Below are positions 1 to 11,426 of a DNA stretch of 64,000 bases, piece after piece. Positions within the stretch are counted from its first letter, which is position 1. Each line of letters starts with the position of its first letter. The stretch spans positions 71,061,156 to 71,125,155 of the forward strand of contig NC_081185.1 in assembly GCF_029867415.1 (NCBI RefSeq), read 5' to 3'. The position numbers and the translations under genes were made by a program. A model generated the notes under the pieces. That model ran no database searches and had not been told where the DNA came from. It was given only the letters and a program-made list of their open reading frames with translations. The stretch comes from Vicia villosa. Its lineage: Eukaryota > Streptophyta > Magnoliopsida > Fabales > Fabaceae.

Positions 1-2838
1 TGAGTGCATTATAGTTCAGACATCGAATACGGTTAACCCTAATCAATAAAAGTAAAAATACGAGAAAAGGGTAAAAATACTTAGCTTCGATTAATGAAGG
101 TTGATGGGCAAAGATTTGCCTTGAGCATTAAGCATTGACCCTAACCATTGGTAAAAGAATAAAGGAAGAAGTAAGTGTAGGAGGAGTTCATTGACAGCGG
201 GAATTAAACCCTAATTAAATAAAATAACAGGCAAAAATATTTAAATAAGGAAGGTTAGAACTTAGCTTTGAATTTGACGTGGCGCATAATCGGGAGATGT
301 ATGATAATAAACCTGAAAAGAATGCGCAAAACAATTTTTCAATTTATGAGTGATCTATGGACAAACCTTGCAAACCCTGATTCGGGCACAAGTTAATCAT
401 GGTTAATAAAATAAATAAAACCCAAATTAATAAATTATTGGTTTTTAACCTAATTAATTAATTTGACAAAAATATGTTTTCGATTAAATTATCTAATCCT
501 AATGTGTATTTTAATATGTTACTAAAAATATTAATAATTAGATAATTGAATAGTTAAATTAGTTTAAACATACAATTATTTAATTAAAATAAATAACTTT
601 TAATATTTTTTATGAAAAAGGAAAATTTAGAACAAAATTTATTAAGAAAAATACTTAAAATAATTTTCAAAGGAAAACAAATTGTTAAACAATATATAAA
701 TGAATAAAAGAATAAGCTATAATTAAATAAATAAATAAAATAAAAGAAGATAGAAAAAGAGGGACTTAGCGAGATTGATTCTGTGTGACACATCCTTGAG
801 TGTCCATGGTGGACTGCGCCTTTTGTAAGCGTTGGATCTGAGGCGTGTGCGATCTGAAGGCCCAGGTTGGCCGGTACACCGTTGCGTGTGTAGGCTGGAC
901 ACACTGGATCTTGTAGTAAGCAAATCCTAAAAAATATTGTGGAAACCTGGGGATCGAACCCAGGCCCTTGGGGAACACGTTCATTTACGTTCACCACCCC
1001 AAACAGGCGCGCGCTTTGTTTTATGTTCAACATCATTAAATAATATATGAAAAAAACAAAAGACATGAATTCAAACCAGAAAAACCGCGCCTCCACTGTT
1101 CATTATCTTTTTCGTTTGGAACTGGACCGGTGTATCTCCATAGCAATCAAAACGCATTAGAAACATGTTATGTCAACTGAGATCGAACGGAATTGGCCCT
1201 ATAAACGCGATTATGCCATCGGTTTCGCTCGATTTTACCTAAGTCAAAAGAACCTAATTCGAAAGCTTCAAACCCTATCAATGGTGATTTAGCCATACGA
1301 GCATAGAAATGCAATTAACTTTCCAGAATTACTCATAACCTTATGGCAATCACGAATATGCAATCAAATTGAATTAATAATGCATAAATCATTGAAATCA
1401 AGCTTGAGTTAGTAGTTGCAAACCGTGGACGTATGGGAACGATTCTGAATGTTTGGATCACTGGTAACGATTGGAATAGCTTCAGGGATCTTTTAAAAAT
1501 GCGTTAGAACCTTTAACACGCCTTGAATCACCCTTAATTTCAGAAACCGAGTTTGAGTGGTTTCTTGATTTTCTTGAGTTTTCCAAACGATTCTCTTGCC
1601 TGCCAATCCTTATGAAATCCCCCTTTGCTTTGTATGTTTTCAGTACTTATACCACAATGAATTAGGGTAACAAAATGTGGCTAAATCTCTTGTAATCAAA
1701 GATTGGAACTTTATTGAAAATTTGATTTGTAAATCTTTCCAATTATGCTCAAAATCAATCTTTTCTTCACCCATTTGCTTTGCACGAAATTTGATCTATT
1801 TGGAGGACTATATTGATTGATTCCTTGGTTTAAACTTAAAGTAAAATCATATCTTTATTTAATTTACTATTTTATATAATTAAATTATGATTTTAATGAG
1901 TAAAAAAATCATGAAATAATTAATAAAATACTATGAACTTTGAAAGATATATTTTTAGGTCGTCCATGGGCTTGAGGTGGAGATTGGATTAATAGAACAT
2001 AGGCCCATTTGGAAAACTTTGGATTTTTGGGACCTTTTCTTTTCACATTTGTCCCTTGAAATTGCTCAACTTTGTCAAGGCCTATCTCTCTCAATTTTTT
2101 AGGTATGAATGTGTTCTAGGACTTTTTAGAAACCTTAGAGAGTCCTCTAACCAATGTCTTTGGTCTCATATCAAAATGATTTTCCATGCTCCTTGTGTGT
2201 CCTTTTGAAAAAAGTGACTTTTTGTTGACTTTTGAAAAGGACCTATAATGTTTTGGTCCATATCTCCCAAATTAAGCATTTTTAGACTTGGCATGTGAGA
2301 GACAAAATTGTAGATAATTCAATTTCCTTCAAAATGAGCTTTGGATGGGAAATTTCTGATGTTCCATGTGAAAGTTATGGCTGGTAAAAGTTGGGTTGAC
2401 TTTCTCTTATGAAAACCCTAATTTAGAAACTTTTGAACTTGTTGATTTCTGATCTGCCCTTGATGAACCATGATCAATACTTGATCAAATGGTGAATGAT
2501 ACTTCATAATGAGGGTATTGACAAAAAATCAGAAGTTTTGACTGTGGTTTGACCATAGTTTGACTTTTAGGTCAACTAGTCGATTATTAATCGTTTGGGC
2601 CATTGAATGAGCAATCTTTTGAATCAGAGCTTGAAAATTGGCATGAGGATTCTTTGAGGCATATGAGAGGCTATGCGGTCCAATTGAATTGTCAGAACTT
2701 GATTTTACTTTGAGAAATTCAAAACCCTAGTCTGGAGGCTGTAGTTTAGGAGAGTGTATACTCAGTCGAGTATTGAGACTTTGATATTCAAATGATCTTG
2801 AGTATGAAAATGTAATGGGCAAATTTTGGGGTATGACA
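1..2838 (-). mobile_element. Partial LTR of an Ogre-like Ty3/gypsy element, minus strand, left end outside the window
   Basis: Read on the minus strand, the segment begins at 2838 with TGTCATACCCCAAAATTTGC, which matches the LTR starts of the two other Ogre-type elements here (12857 and 21353). About 2150-2450 is clearly similar, in reverse orientation, to about 14520-14800 of the Ogre-B LTR (blocks such as GACACACAAGGAGCAT and ATGAGACCAAAG, and the GTCAAC-rich stretch). There is no coding potential; the short ORFs are random. The sequence is AT-rich apart from a GC-richer island at about 780-1010. The insertion cut the Athila protease region, so sequence to the right of 2838 is Athila pol. 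The expected 5-bp target duplication would be CCTAT (2839-2843), but its other copy lies outside the window. This LTR is at least 2.8 kb and belongs to a different subfamily from Ogre-A and Ogre-B. Confidence 0.85.
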
Positions 2839-4749
2839 CCTATCATTCTTGGAAGAACATTCATGAAAACAGCCCGGATGATGATAGATATTGATGATGG
2901 TATCATGAAACTAAGAGCCCAAGACAAAGAGGTATGCTTTAATCTCTTCGAAGCCATGAAACAACCTAAGGATAAAAGCGACTGCTTCTGGCTAGATGTC
3001 ACTGAAGAGATAGCAATAGAGGTGGCCAGTGAGATACATCTCTCTAATCCGTTAGAAAGATCCCTTGTTGATTCATTTAATGTGCTGACTCAAGAGGAAG
3101 AACGGGAAATCGAAGGATTTGTGAAGGAACTAGAAAAGGGAGGAAGCATGAATGACAAGGATGGGAAAGTGGAAATATTAGACCCACCAAAAGAGGTGAA
3201 GGAAACCAAGATGGGACTAAAGCTACTCCCAACTCATTTGAAATATGTTATTTTAGATAAGGAGGGAAAGAAACCAGTAGTTATTAGTTCAAAGTTAACT
3301 TCACAGGAAGAAGAAAAACTACTTCAAGTTCTACAAAAGAACAAAGCTGCAATTGGATGGGTCTTGGCCGATTTAAAAGGTATAAGTCCAGCATATTGTA
3401 TGCACAAAATCATGTTGGAAGAAGAATTCAAGCCGGTAGCTCAACTGCAAAGGAGATTAAATCCAACAATGAAAAAAGTGGTAAGAAAAAAGGTAGTCAA
3501 ACTCTTGGAAGCAGGAATGATTTATCCAATTTCAGACAGTGCATGGGTGAGTCCAGTACAGGTAGTGCCGAAGAAAGGGGGGATGACCGTCATCAGTTAT
3601 GAGAAAAATGAACTAATACCAACAAGAACTGTCACTAGGTGGAGAATGTGCATCGATTATCGAAGACTTAATAAGGCCACGAGAAAAGATCATTTCCCTC
3701 TCCCTTTCATGGATCAAGTGCTTGAAAGACTATCCGGAAAAAACTATTACTGTTTCCTAGATGGATACTCCGGATACAATCAGATTGTGGTCAACCCAGA
3801 AGACCATGAGAAGACAGCTTTTACATGCCCTTTTGGAATTTTTGCATACAGAAAAATGCCTTTTGGATTATGTAATGCCCCGGCTACCTTTCAACGGTGT
3901 ATGCAAGCAATCTTCTCCGACCTCATCGAGAAAAGTATTGAAGTATTCATGGATGGTTTTTTGGTCTTTAGAAAAACCTTCGATATCTGTCTGGCTAATC
4001 TAGATGAGGCTCTAGGAAGATGTATTGAGACCAACCTAATTCTGAATTGGGAGAAATGCCACTTCATGGTAACGGAAGGTATTGTACTAGGACATAAAGT
4101 TTCCTCAAAAGGGCTTGAAGTGGACAAAGCCAAAGTAGAGGTAATCTCAAAACTTCCACCTCCTGTAAACATAAAAGGGGTAAGAAGCTTTTTGGGGCAT
4201 GCGGGATTCTATCGAAGACTCGTAAAAGACTTCTCAAAGATTGCCAAACCATTGAGTAATTTACTCAACAAAGGTACGTGTTTTACTTTCGATGAATCAT
4301 GTATCCAAGCTTTTAATGAATTAAAAGAAAGGCTTGTAACTGCACCTGTGATCGTAACACCTGATTGGAAACAACATTTTGAACTTATGTGTGATGCTAG
4401 CGATTATGCCATAGGTGCGGTACTAGGCCAAAGAAAGGAAAAAAAATTTCATGTCATACACCATGCAAGCAAAGTTTCAAATGACGCCCAAGTCAATTAC
4501 GCCACTACTGAAAAAGAATTGCTAGCTATAGTGTATGCCCTTGAAAAATTTAGATCTTATCTCATTGGAACAAAAGTGGTGATTTACACAGACCATGCGG
4601 CTATTAAATATCTGCTAACTAAACCAGATTCAAAATAAAGGCTCATTTGATGGGTTCTTCTTTTACAAGAATTTGATTTCGAAATCCGGGATAAAAAAGG
4701 TTCAAAAAATGTGGTAGCAGATCATTTATCCCGCCTGGTCAATGTAAAA
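2839..4749 (+). pseudogene. Athila pol, left part: protease tail, reverse transcriptase, RNase H
   Basis: The open frame formally starts at 2815, but its first eight codons come from the inserted LTR; genuine Athila sequence starts at 2839 in the same frame. In order: the C-terminal end of the retropepsin (PIILGR block, 2839 onward), a linker, RT (about 3420-4150) and RNase H (about 4370-4620, with CDASDYA and YTDHAA blocks). The RT catalytic box reads FMDG (3946-3957) where the family has FMDD, so the second catalytic aspartate is lost. In-frame stops occur at 4636 (TAA) and 4648 (TGA), after which recognisable coding sequence continues to the copia insertion at 4750. The left end is truncated by the LTR at 2838. 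The continuation of the same gene is at 55173. It is an inactive relic. Confidence 0.9.
4745..4749. repeat. Left target-site duplication of the copia element (TAAAA)
   Basis: TAAAA directly precedes the LTR start TGTTAG at 4750. The identical TAAAA follows the right LTR end at 55168-55172. This exact 5-bp duplication pairs the two LTRs although they lie about 50 kb apart. Confidence 0.95.
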
Positions 4750-5334
4750 TGTTAGAACAAGATTTGTTCTTATCAATATTCTTAGTTTTGATCATAACAA
4801 GGATATGAATTTTGTGTGAGATAATGTGGTACTCTAATACATTGCAATTTCCCTTTCAGGAAATATATAAAGAGTATGCACAAATCAGCGCTTAGAAGCT
4901 TTGTCTCAGAAGGTTCAGCATGCAACATCAGAACATGGTCTGGCAAGACATCAGAAGATGGTCAAGGCAGAATCAGAACATGGGTCTATGGAAGCATCAG
5001 AAGAACTTGAGATCAGAAGCAGAAGCACTGAAGTTCTCATGGTATCACGCTCATAAGCACTTCAAGGTCATAAGACAAGAAGATGCTATGCACCAAGCTG
5101 TTTGACTCTGATGATATTCAAGCGTTGTATACACAAACATCATATCAGAAGAAAGTACAGGTGGCAGGCTACGCTGACTGACAAAAGGAACGTTGGAAGC
5201 TATTAAAGGCAACGTCAGTAGACACAGCGTGAACAAGGCTCGAGGTAGTTGACAAAAGCGTGAAACAATAAATGCAATGCTGTACGGAATACGCAAAGCA
5301 TTAAATGCTCCCAACAGTCATCTTCTCAAGTGCC

Positions 5335-5342
5335 TATAAATA
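5335..5342 (+). promoter_or_regulatory. TATA box of the copia LTR promoter
   Basis: TATAAATA lies 585 bp into the LTR in an otherwise plain context. The same box is at 54538-54545 in the right LTR. Transcription would be expected to start about 30 nt downstream, which would put the 65-bp repeats in the transcript leader. Confidence 0.7.
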
Positions 5343-5585
5343 TGAAGTTCTGATGAGAAGCAAGGTTAACCAATTCTGAAAGAACTTACTCTGAAAAACT
5401 TGCTGAAACGCTGTTCAACTCAAAGCTCAGAAACTTCATCTTCATCAAAGCTCACTACATTGCTGTTGTAATATATTAGTGAGATTAAGCTTAAACGTTA
5501 AGAGAAATGTCACTGTTGTGAATATAGCTTTTCAGAAGCATTTGTAATACTCTTAGAATTGATTACATTAATTTGTAAGTAACAA

Positions 5586-5770
5586 GAGTGATCAAGTGTT
5601 GATCAGGATACTCTAGGAAGTCTTAGCTTGTGTCTAAGCAGTTGTAATTAGAGTGATCACGTGGTGGTTAGGATACTCTAAGAAAGTCTTAGCTTGTGTC
5701 TAAGCATTTGTTCCTAGAGTGATTAGGTTGTGATCAGGATACTCTAGAAGACTTAGTCGTGGGCTAAGTG
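5586..5770 (+). repeat. Threefold 65-bp tandem repeat in the copia LTR, each unit able to fold
   Basis: Units start at about 5586, 5651 and 5717 with GAGTGAT and run through GGATACTCTA, then CTTAG, a seven-base loop, and CTAAG. TAGAGT can pair with ACTCTA and CTTAG with CTAAG in each unit, so each may form two stem-loops. The third unit is shorter and differs in the loop (TCGTGGG). The right LTR has the same array starting near 54789. Confidence 0.75.
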
Positions 5771-5966
5771 GAAAACCATTGTAATATGTTGCGATTAGTG
5801 GATTAAATCCTCAGGTGAGGTAAATCACTCCGTGGGGGTGGACTGGATTAGTTTAGTTAACAACGAACCAGGATAAAAATAACTGTGCAAATTGTTTTTA
5901 TTGTTCAAGTTTTTAGACTACACTTATTCAAACCCCCCCTTTCTAAGTGTTTTTCTATCCTTCAAT

Positions 5967-5978
5967 TGGCATCAGAGC
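5967..5978 (+). other. Copia primer-binding site (initiator tRNA-Met type)
   Basis: TGGCATCAGAGC starts two bases after the LTR end. The canonical sequence complementary to the 3' end of initiator tRNA-Met is TGGTATCAGAGC, so there is one mismatch. Minus-strand DNA synthesis would be primed here. Confidence 0.9.
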
Positions 5979-6050
5979 GCCGGTTCTAAGGTGCAAGCAC
6001 TTAACCGTGTTTAGAAAAGATTCAGGAAGAGAAAAACGCTTCAGTAAAAG

Positions 6051-7860
6051 ATGGCTGGTGAAATTCCAACAGATCCACCTGCATCTACATCTGGCTCTGC
6101 TGAGTAATACAATGGTAACAATGGTTATACTAGACCACCAGTATTTGATGGTGAAAACTTTGAATACCGGAAAGATAAACTGGAAAGTTACTTTCTTGGT
6201 CTAGATGGTGAATTATGGGATCTTCTGATGGATGGTTACAAACATCCAGTGAAAGCCAGTGGCGTAAGGCTTACAAGGCAAGAAATGGATGATGATCAAA
6301 AGAAGCTTTTCAAGAATCATCATAAATGTAGAACTGTTTTGCTGAATGTTATCTCTCATGCTGAGTATGAGAAGATATCTAACAGGGAAACGGCCTATGA
6401 TATATATGAGTCATTGAAAATGACCCATGAGGGAAATGCTCAAGTCAAGGAGACTAAAGCTCTTGCTCTAATCCAGAGATATGAAGCCTTCAAGATGGAG
6501 GATGATGAAAACATTGAGAAGATGTTCTCAAGATTTCAAACTCTAACTGCTGGATTGAGAGTTCTGGATAAAGGCTACACCAAGGCTGATCATGTGAAGA
6601 AGATTATCAGAAGCTTACCCAGAAGATGAGGTCCAATGGTGACTGCATTCAAGATTGCCAAGAATCTGAATGAAGTTTCTTTGGAAGAGCTTATCAGTGC
6701 CTTGAGAAGCCATGAAATAGAGCTGGATGCAAACGAGCCTCAGAAGAAAGGTAAGTCTATTGCATTAAAATCTAATGTTAAAAAATGCACTAACGCTTTT
6801 CAGGCTAGAGAAGAAGATCCTGAAGAATCAGAATCTGAAGAAGAAGATGAACTGTCCATGATCTCCAGAAGGGTAAACCAACTCTGGAAGAGCAAGCAAA
6901 GGAAGTTCAGAAGCTTCAGAAGTTCAAAGAAATTTGAACGAGGAGAATCTTCTGGTGACAGAAGATCTGACAAGAAGAAGGTTGTCTGCTATGAGTGCAA
7001 TGAGCCTGGACATTACAAGAACGAGTGTCCAAAACTTCAGAAGGAGAATCCCAAGAAGAAGTTTCATAAGAAGAAAGGTCTTATGGCAACATGGGATGAT
7101 TCTGAATCAGAATCAGAATCAGACTCTGAAGGAGAGCAGGCCAACTTCGCGCTGATGGCTACAGAAGATGATGGATCAGAATCTACATCAGAATCAGATT
7201 CTGAAGAGGTATTTCCTGAACTATCTAGAGAAGAGTTAGTTTCCAGTTTAACTGAACTTCTGGAACTCAAGGCTCATCTTAGTATCAAATACAAAAAGCT
7301 GAAAAAGCAGTTTGAATTTGAAACTAAGCTGGAATTGGAAAATTCTGAACTGAAGGAAAAAGTTTTAAATCTATCCAAAGATAGTGGATCTCCTTCTGAA
7401 AAAGAAAAATCCATTCCTAGCATGAATCATATTCTGAAAGAATATGACTCGAGCTTCAGAAAGTTCTTATCTAGAAGTATTGGCAGAAGTCATCTTGCTT
7501 CTATGATATATGGTGTTTCTGGAAACAGAAGGTTTGGTTTTGGCTATGAGGGTGATACCTCACATAAATTTGAACCTGTTGATGATCTGAAGATCACATA
7601 CAAGCCATTGTATGATCAGTTCAAATATGGCCATGCTCATGATATTAGGCTCACTTCACATGCACAGAAGTTTAACACTATTCACACCAAGAAGCATGTG
7701 ACACATTCTAAGAAATATCATGCTGTTCCTCCTGTTAAATATTTTGCTAAACCCAAGTTCAATCAGAACTTGAGGAGAACTAACAAGAAAGGACCCAAGA
7801 AATTGTGGGTACCTAAGGAAAAGATTATTCCTATTACAGATATCCTTGGCTGCAAAGAAG
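6051..7860 (+). pseudogene. Copia gag (nucleocapsid/capsid polyprotein), broken
   Basis: The start is the ATG at 6051, about 70 bp after the PBS. The frame is interrupted by TAA at 6105 and TGA at 6627; the latter probably replaces a TGG, because coding continues directly. The conserved capsid-like region (UBN2/retrotrans_gag type) lies at about 6110-6720. A CCHC zinc knuckle of form CX2CX4HX4C lies at about 6987-7028. It is followed by two Ser/Glu/Asp-rich acidic blocks (about 7100-7140 and 7170-7210) and a Lys/His-rich tail. At about 7850-7865 the reading frame moves by one base into the protease frame, most simply a one-base indel. The product would coat the RNA in virus-like particles. 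Confidence 0.85.
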
Positions 7861-10800
7861 GAAAAGCACAACATGTCATGGTACCTGGACTCTGGGTGCT
7901 CGCGACACATGACGGGAAGAAGGTCTACATTCCAAGACCTGGTGCTTAAACTAGGTGGAGAAGTCAAGTTTGGAGGAGATCAGAAGGGCAAAATCCTTGG
8001 CTCTGGAACCATAAGTCTTGGTAACTCTCCTTCCATAACTAATGTACTTCTTGTAGAAGGATTAACGCATAACTTATTGTCCATAAGTCAATTAAGTGAC
8101 AATGGTTATGATATAATCTTCAATCAAAAGTCTTGCAAGGCTGTAAGTCAGAAGGATGGCTCAATCCTATTTACAGGAAAGAGAAAGAACAACATCTATA
8201 AGATTGATCTTTCAGATCTTGAGAAGCAGAAGGTGACTTGCCTTATGTCTGTTTCTGAAGAGCAATGGGTCTGGCACAGAAGATTAGGACATGCTAGTTT
8301 GAGAAAGATTTCTCAGATTAACAAACTAAATCTGGTCAGAGGACTCCCTAATCTGAAATTCAAATCAGATGCTCTTTGTGAAGCATGTCAGAAGGGCAAG
8401 TTCTCCAGACCTGCATTCAAGTCTAAGAATGTTGTTTCTTCCTCAAGGCCGTTAGAACTCTTGCACATTGATCTGTTTGGCCGAGTCAAAACAGCATCTG
8501 TCAGAGGGAAGAAATAGGGATTAGTCATCGTAGATGATTATAGCCGCTGGACATGGTAAAGTTCTTGAAACACAAGGATGAGTCTCATTCAGTGTTCTTT
8601 GAATTCTGCACTCAGATCCAATCTGAGAAGGAGTGCAAAATCATAAAGGTCAGAAGTGATCATGGTGGTGAATTTGAGAACAAATTCTTTGAGAAGTTCT
8701 TCAAAGAAAATGGTATTGCCCATGATTTCTCTTGTCCTAGAACTCCACAGCAAAATGGAGTTGTAGAGCGAAAGAATAGGACTCTACAAGAAATGGCCAA
8801 ACCATGATCAATGAAACTAATATGGCTAAGCACTTCTGGGCAGAAGCAATAAACACTGCGTGTTATATTCAGAATAGAATCTCTATCAGACCTATTCTAA
8901 ATAAGACTCCTTATGAATTGTGGAAGAATAGAAAGCCCAACATTTCATATTTTCATCCTTTTGGATGTGTTTGTTTTATTCTGAACACTAAAGATCATCT
9001 TGGTAAGTTTGATTCTAAGGCACAAAAGTGTTTTCTTCTTGGATATTCTGAACGCTCTAAAGGCTACAGAGTATACAATACTGAAACATTAGTTATAGAA
9101 GAATCAATCAATATCAGGTTTGATGATAAGCTTGGTCTTGAAAAGCCAAAGCAGTTTGAAAATTTTGCAGATATTGATATTGATATCTCAGAAGCTGTAG
9201 AACCAAGAAGCAAAGATGCAGAAGCTGGCAGTCTCATAAGCAATGGATCAGAAGATCAAGTTGCTCCATCTTTAGAGAATCTCAGGATTTCTGAAGAGCC
9301 AACAGTCAGAAGATCACCTAGACTTGCCTCAGCTCATTCAGAAGATGTGATCCTTGGGAAGAAAGATGATCCCATCAGAACAAGGGCATTCCTTAAGAAC
9401 AATGCAGAATGTCAATTAAGTCTTGTTTCTTTGATCGAGCCAACTTCTGTTGATCAAGCTCTAGAAGATCCAGACTGGATAATTGCCATGCAAGAAGATC
9501 TCAATCAGTTTACAAGGAATGATGTATGGGACTTGGTTCCTAGACCAAAAGGATTCAACATCATCGGCACTAAGTGGGTATTCAGAAACAAGCTAAGCGA
9601 GAAGGGAGAAGTGGTAAGAAACAAAGCCAGACTGGTTGCTCAAGGTTATAGTTAGCAAGAAGGAATTGACTACACAGAAACCTTTGCACCAGTGGCCAGG
9701 TTAGAATCTATTCGTCTATTAATTTCTTTTGCCACTCAACATAACATCACTCTTTATCAGATGGATGTCAAGAGTGCCTTCTTAAATGGTTATATAGATG
9801 AAGAAGTTTATGTCCATCAACCTCCTGGTTTTGAAGACTCCAAGTCTCCAAATCATGTTTTTAAATTAAAGAAATCATTATACGGATTGAAGCAAGCTCC
9901 TAGAGCTTGGTATGAACGTTTAAGTTCTTTCCTTCTGGAAAATGGTTTCACTAGAGGAAAAGTGGACACTACTCTCTTCTGTAAAACCTTTAAAAAGGAT
10001 ATTTTAATATGTCAAATATATGCTGATGATATCATCTTTGGAACATCTAATGCTACACTTGGAAAGGAGTTTGCTGAGTCTATGCAGGCTGAATTTGAAA
10101 TGAGCATGATGGGAGAACTCAAGTATTTCCTTGGGATTCAAATCAACCAAACTTCTGATGGAACATATGTTCATCAAACGAAGTATGTGAAAGAACTTCT
10201 GAAGAAGTTTAATCTTTCTGAAAGTAAAGAAGCCAAAACTCCTATGCATCCAACATGTGTCCTAGGTAAGGATGAGGTAAGTAAGAAGGTAGATCAGAAG
10301 TTGTACAGAGGTATGATTGGATCTCTTCTATACCTAACTGCTTCTAGACCTGACATTCTCTTCAGTGTTTGTTTGTGTGCTAGATTCCAATCAGATCCGA
10401 GAGAATCTCATTTAACTGCGGTTAAGAGAATTCTGAGGTATCTGAAAGGTACTACTAATGTTGGTTTAGTTTACAGAAGATCCAAAGATTACAACTTAGT
10501 AGGATTCTATGATGCTGACTATGCTGGAGATAGAATTGAAAGGAAGAGCACTTCTGGAAGTTGTCAATTTCTTGGAAGTCATCTGATCTCATGGTACAGC
10601 AAGAAGCAAGCTACAATTGCCCTCTCAACAACAGAAGCAGAATATGTTGCTGCTGCTGGTTGTAGCACACAAATGCTCTGGATGAGAAGTCAGCTAGAAG
10701 ATTATCAGATATATGAGAGTAACATTCCTATTTTCTGTGATAATACTTCTGCTATATGTTTATCTAAGAATCCTATCTTACATTCAAAAGCTAAACATAT

Positions 10801-10966
10801 TGAGATTAAACATCATTTCATAAGGGACTATGTTCAGAAGGGTGTTATATCTTTAAACTTTGTGGATACAGACCATCAATGGGCTGATATCTTTACAAAA
10901 CCCCTTGCTGAAGATAGGTTTAAGTTCATTATGAAGAATATCAGTATGGATTTATGCCCAGAATGA
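7861..10966 (+). pseudogene. Copia pol: protease, integrase, reverse transcriptase, RNase H, with multiple lesions
   Basis: In order: protease with WYLDSGCS (about 7885); integrase with an HHCC zinc module (about 8270-8400) and DDE residues in HIDLFG, RSDHGGEF and QQNGVVERKN; RT (about 9440-10200) with catalytic YADD at 10019-10030; RNase H (about 10500-10900) with DADYAGD and TTEAEYVA. The order INT before RT identifies Ty1/copia. Lesions: TAG at 8515 (expected Tyr); a one-base loss at about 8557; another at about 8800 in an A run; and TAG at 9653 where Gln is expected. RT and RNase H from 9656 to 10966 are free of stops. Several lesions are single-base losses in short homopolymers, so assembly error cannot be excluded for those. 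Confidence 0.9.
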
Positions 10967-11426
10967 GAAGATGAGAAGATCTTATGTATGAGTATCTTCT
11001 GAAATGAAATTGGATTAGTTTTTTATAAGAAGTTCTGATTGTAATCAATTAGAAGTAGTGATTTTGTTATTACTAACGTTTCATTGTCTAAGTTGATTCA
11101 GAATCTCTTTAAAAGTAAAACAGCTGTAATTGGCTATCCAGATGGTAAACACGTGTTCATTAATTCTGGACAAGCGTGCGTGCAGTTGAGGGGACGCCTA
11201 CTTAGGTAACTGTGCTAATCACTTCTTTTGTCATTATTATCTCTCCTCACGTCATGTAACATTAAATGATATCCATCATTTCCTTTTATTTCTCTTTCTT
11301 TTAATACTCTTCAAACGTTTCTTTTCCCTCTTATATTTCTCTCTCTTGCATTCAGTTTCCTTTTCGCTCTCTCTCTTTGCATTCATATCATAAACCCTAG
11401 CAGTTTTCACTATCTGCAACTTCATC
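10967..11426 (+). other. Spacer between copia pol and the env-like ORF, with pyrimidine-rich leader
   Basis: There is no coding frame. From about 11230 the strand becomes strongly pyrimidine-rich (CTCTCTCTT-type runs), resembling a plant 5' leader. It leads to an ATG at 11427 in a good context (ATCATGA). How the downstream ORF is expressed (own promoter, splicing or reinitiation) cannot be told from the sequence. Confidence 0.5.

Larger units (their letters stand above)
4750..5964 (+). repeat. Copia 5' LTR
   Basis: It begins TGTTAGAACAAG and ends TATCCTTCA, directly before the PBS. It pairs with 53953-55167, which has the same length and about 98.4% identity by eye. It contains a TATAAATA box at 5335 and a threefold 65-bp repeat at 5586-5770. 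The small ORFs at 4920-5105 (+) and 5051-5314 (-) have no recognisable content and are not called as genes. Confidence 0.95.

Noticed and set aside
930..975. tRNA T-arm-like sequence on the minus strand (CTGGG-TTCGATC-CCCAG), a possible SINE or tRNA gene
   Set aside because: The stem and loop are perfect, but no acceptor stem, D arm or anticodon arm is found around it. The flanks align loosely with the homologous part of the Ogre-B LTR (about 15950-16070), so it is most likely LTR sequence.
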